Below are positions 63,914-64,000 of a stretch of DNA of 64,000 nt, in pieces (the first letter of the stretch is position 1; each line of letters begins with the position of its first letter). The notes beneath the pieces were generated by a model. It was not told where the DNA came from. It was given only the letters and a program-made list of their open reading frames with translations, and ran no database searches. The stretch lies in NCBI GenBank assembly GCA_028285035.1, contig JANQQF010000106.1, positions 1-64,000 on the forward strand, in the 5' to 3' direction. Both the position numbers and the translations under genes were made by a program. Source of the stretch: Phycisphaerae bacterium. GTDB lineage: Bacteria > Chloroflexota > Anaerolineae > 4572-78 > J111.

Positions 63914-64000
63914 ATGAACCTTCACTACAACTCTACCTTAAAAATTATCAAAGCAGGCCGACTCATTGATGGTACTGGTGGCGAACCGCTCATCAACCAG
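63914..64000 (+). CDS. Amidohydrolase, N-terminal fragment (runs off window)
   Basis: The first 29 codons are visible (MNLHYNSTLKIIKAGRLIDG, then TGGEPLINQ). The KAGRLIDGTG motif opens many imidazolonepropionase/hydantoinase-like amidohydrolases, before the metal HxH motif which lies outside the window. Starts 2 bp after the LLM gene and probably continues the cluster. Confidence 0.75.
   Translation, partial: MNLHYNSTLKIIKAGRLIDGTGGEPLINQ

Overview
The window looks like chromosomal DNA of a mesophilic, roughly half-GC bacterium, most likely a Chloroflexota member (Anaerolineae/Caldilineae/Ardenticatenia-like). This is inferred from protein style: secreted PKD-array proteins, TPEP-type proline/threonine linkers, a V/E-rich linker after a lipoprotein cysteine, a TPR/winged-helix regulator, long GAF/PAS signalling proteins, and a surface protein built from modules I associate with Chloroflexota. 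No rRNA or tRNA gene was found, so the taxonomy is not proven. About fifty genes fill most of the window.

Layout. (1) 1-9.7 kb: a truncated giant PKD-repeat secreted protein, a divergent TPR/winged-helix regulator, a subtilisin-like lipoprotein protease and a tyrosine recombinase. (2) 9.9-17.6 kb, all minus strand: an OmpR-type two-component pair; an apparent operon of FHA protein, FAD/NAD(P) oxidoreductase, small membrane protein and MauG-type di-heme peroxidase; and a TauE/SafE permease. The FHA operon and the permease share an almost identical upstream block with half-sites at the same spacing, so they are probably co-regulated. (3) 18-31.5 kb: cold-shock protein, amidase, a Pro-rich membrane protein, a GT39-like glycosyltransferase, a REC-PAS kinase, a REC-GAF-PAS-GGDEF-EAL protein, an amidohydrolase and a multi-GAF kinase. 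(4) 31.8-37.6 kb: a complete seven-gene Mrp (mnhABCDEFG) Na+/H+ antiporter operon. (5) 37.7-44.8 kb: plsX-fabF, a NERD-like protein, a modular beta-sandwich protein and a YfhO-like membrane protein. (6) 44.9-64 kb: an XRE-cupin regulator followed by an all-plus-strand cluster. It contains a TPP-dependent decarboxylase, HisC-like aminotransferase, CrtI-like flavoprotein, nitrilase-family amidohydrolase, dipeptide/oligopeptide ABC transporter, cytochrome P450, DMT and MFS transporters, MBL-fold hydrolase, LLM-type oxidoreductase and the start of an amidohydrolase.

Region 6 is the best candidate for an undescribed system. It encodes import, transamination, decarboxylation, oxidation and amide hydrolysis, which fits uptake and breakdown (or modification) of an amino-acid-like or peptide-like nitrogen compound. 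The regulator gene has two matching TTTGAT-N3-ATCAAA palindromes bracketing a near-consensus promoter. A short free-standing RNA with its own promoter and a textbook terminator lies on the opposite strand just upstream of the first enzyme gene. The transporter operon is interrupted by a four-helix-bundle (S23/IVP) gene cassette flanked by perfect 16-bp inverted repeats.

The intergenic DNA holds several repeat families: a TTCTGTAAA/TTTACAGAA element (three copies), long perfect palindromes centred on AAAGTGCACTTT (two copies), and two REP-like hairpin elements.
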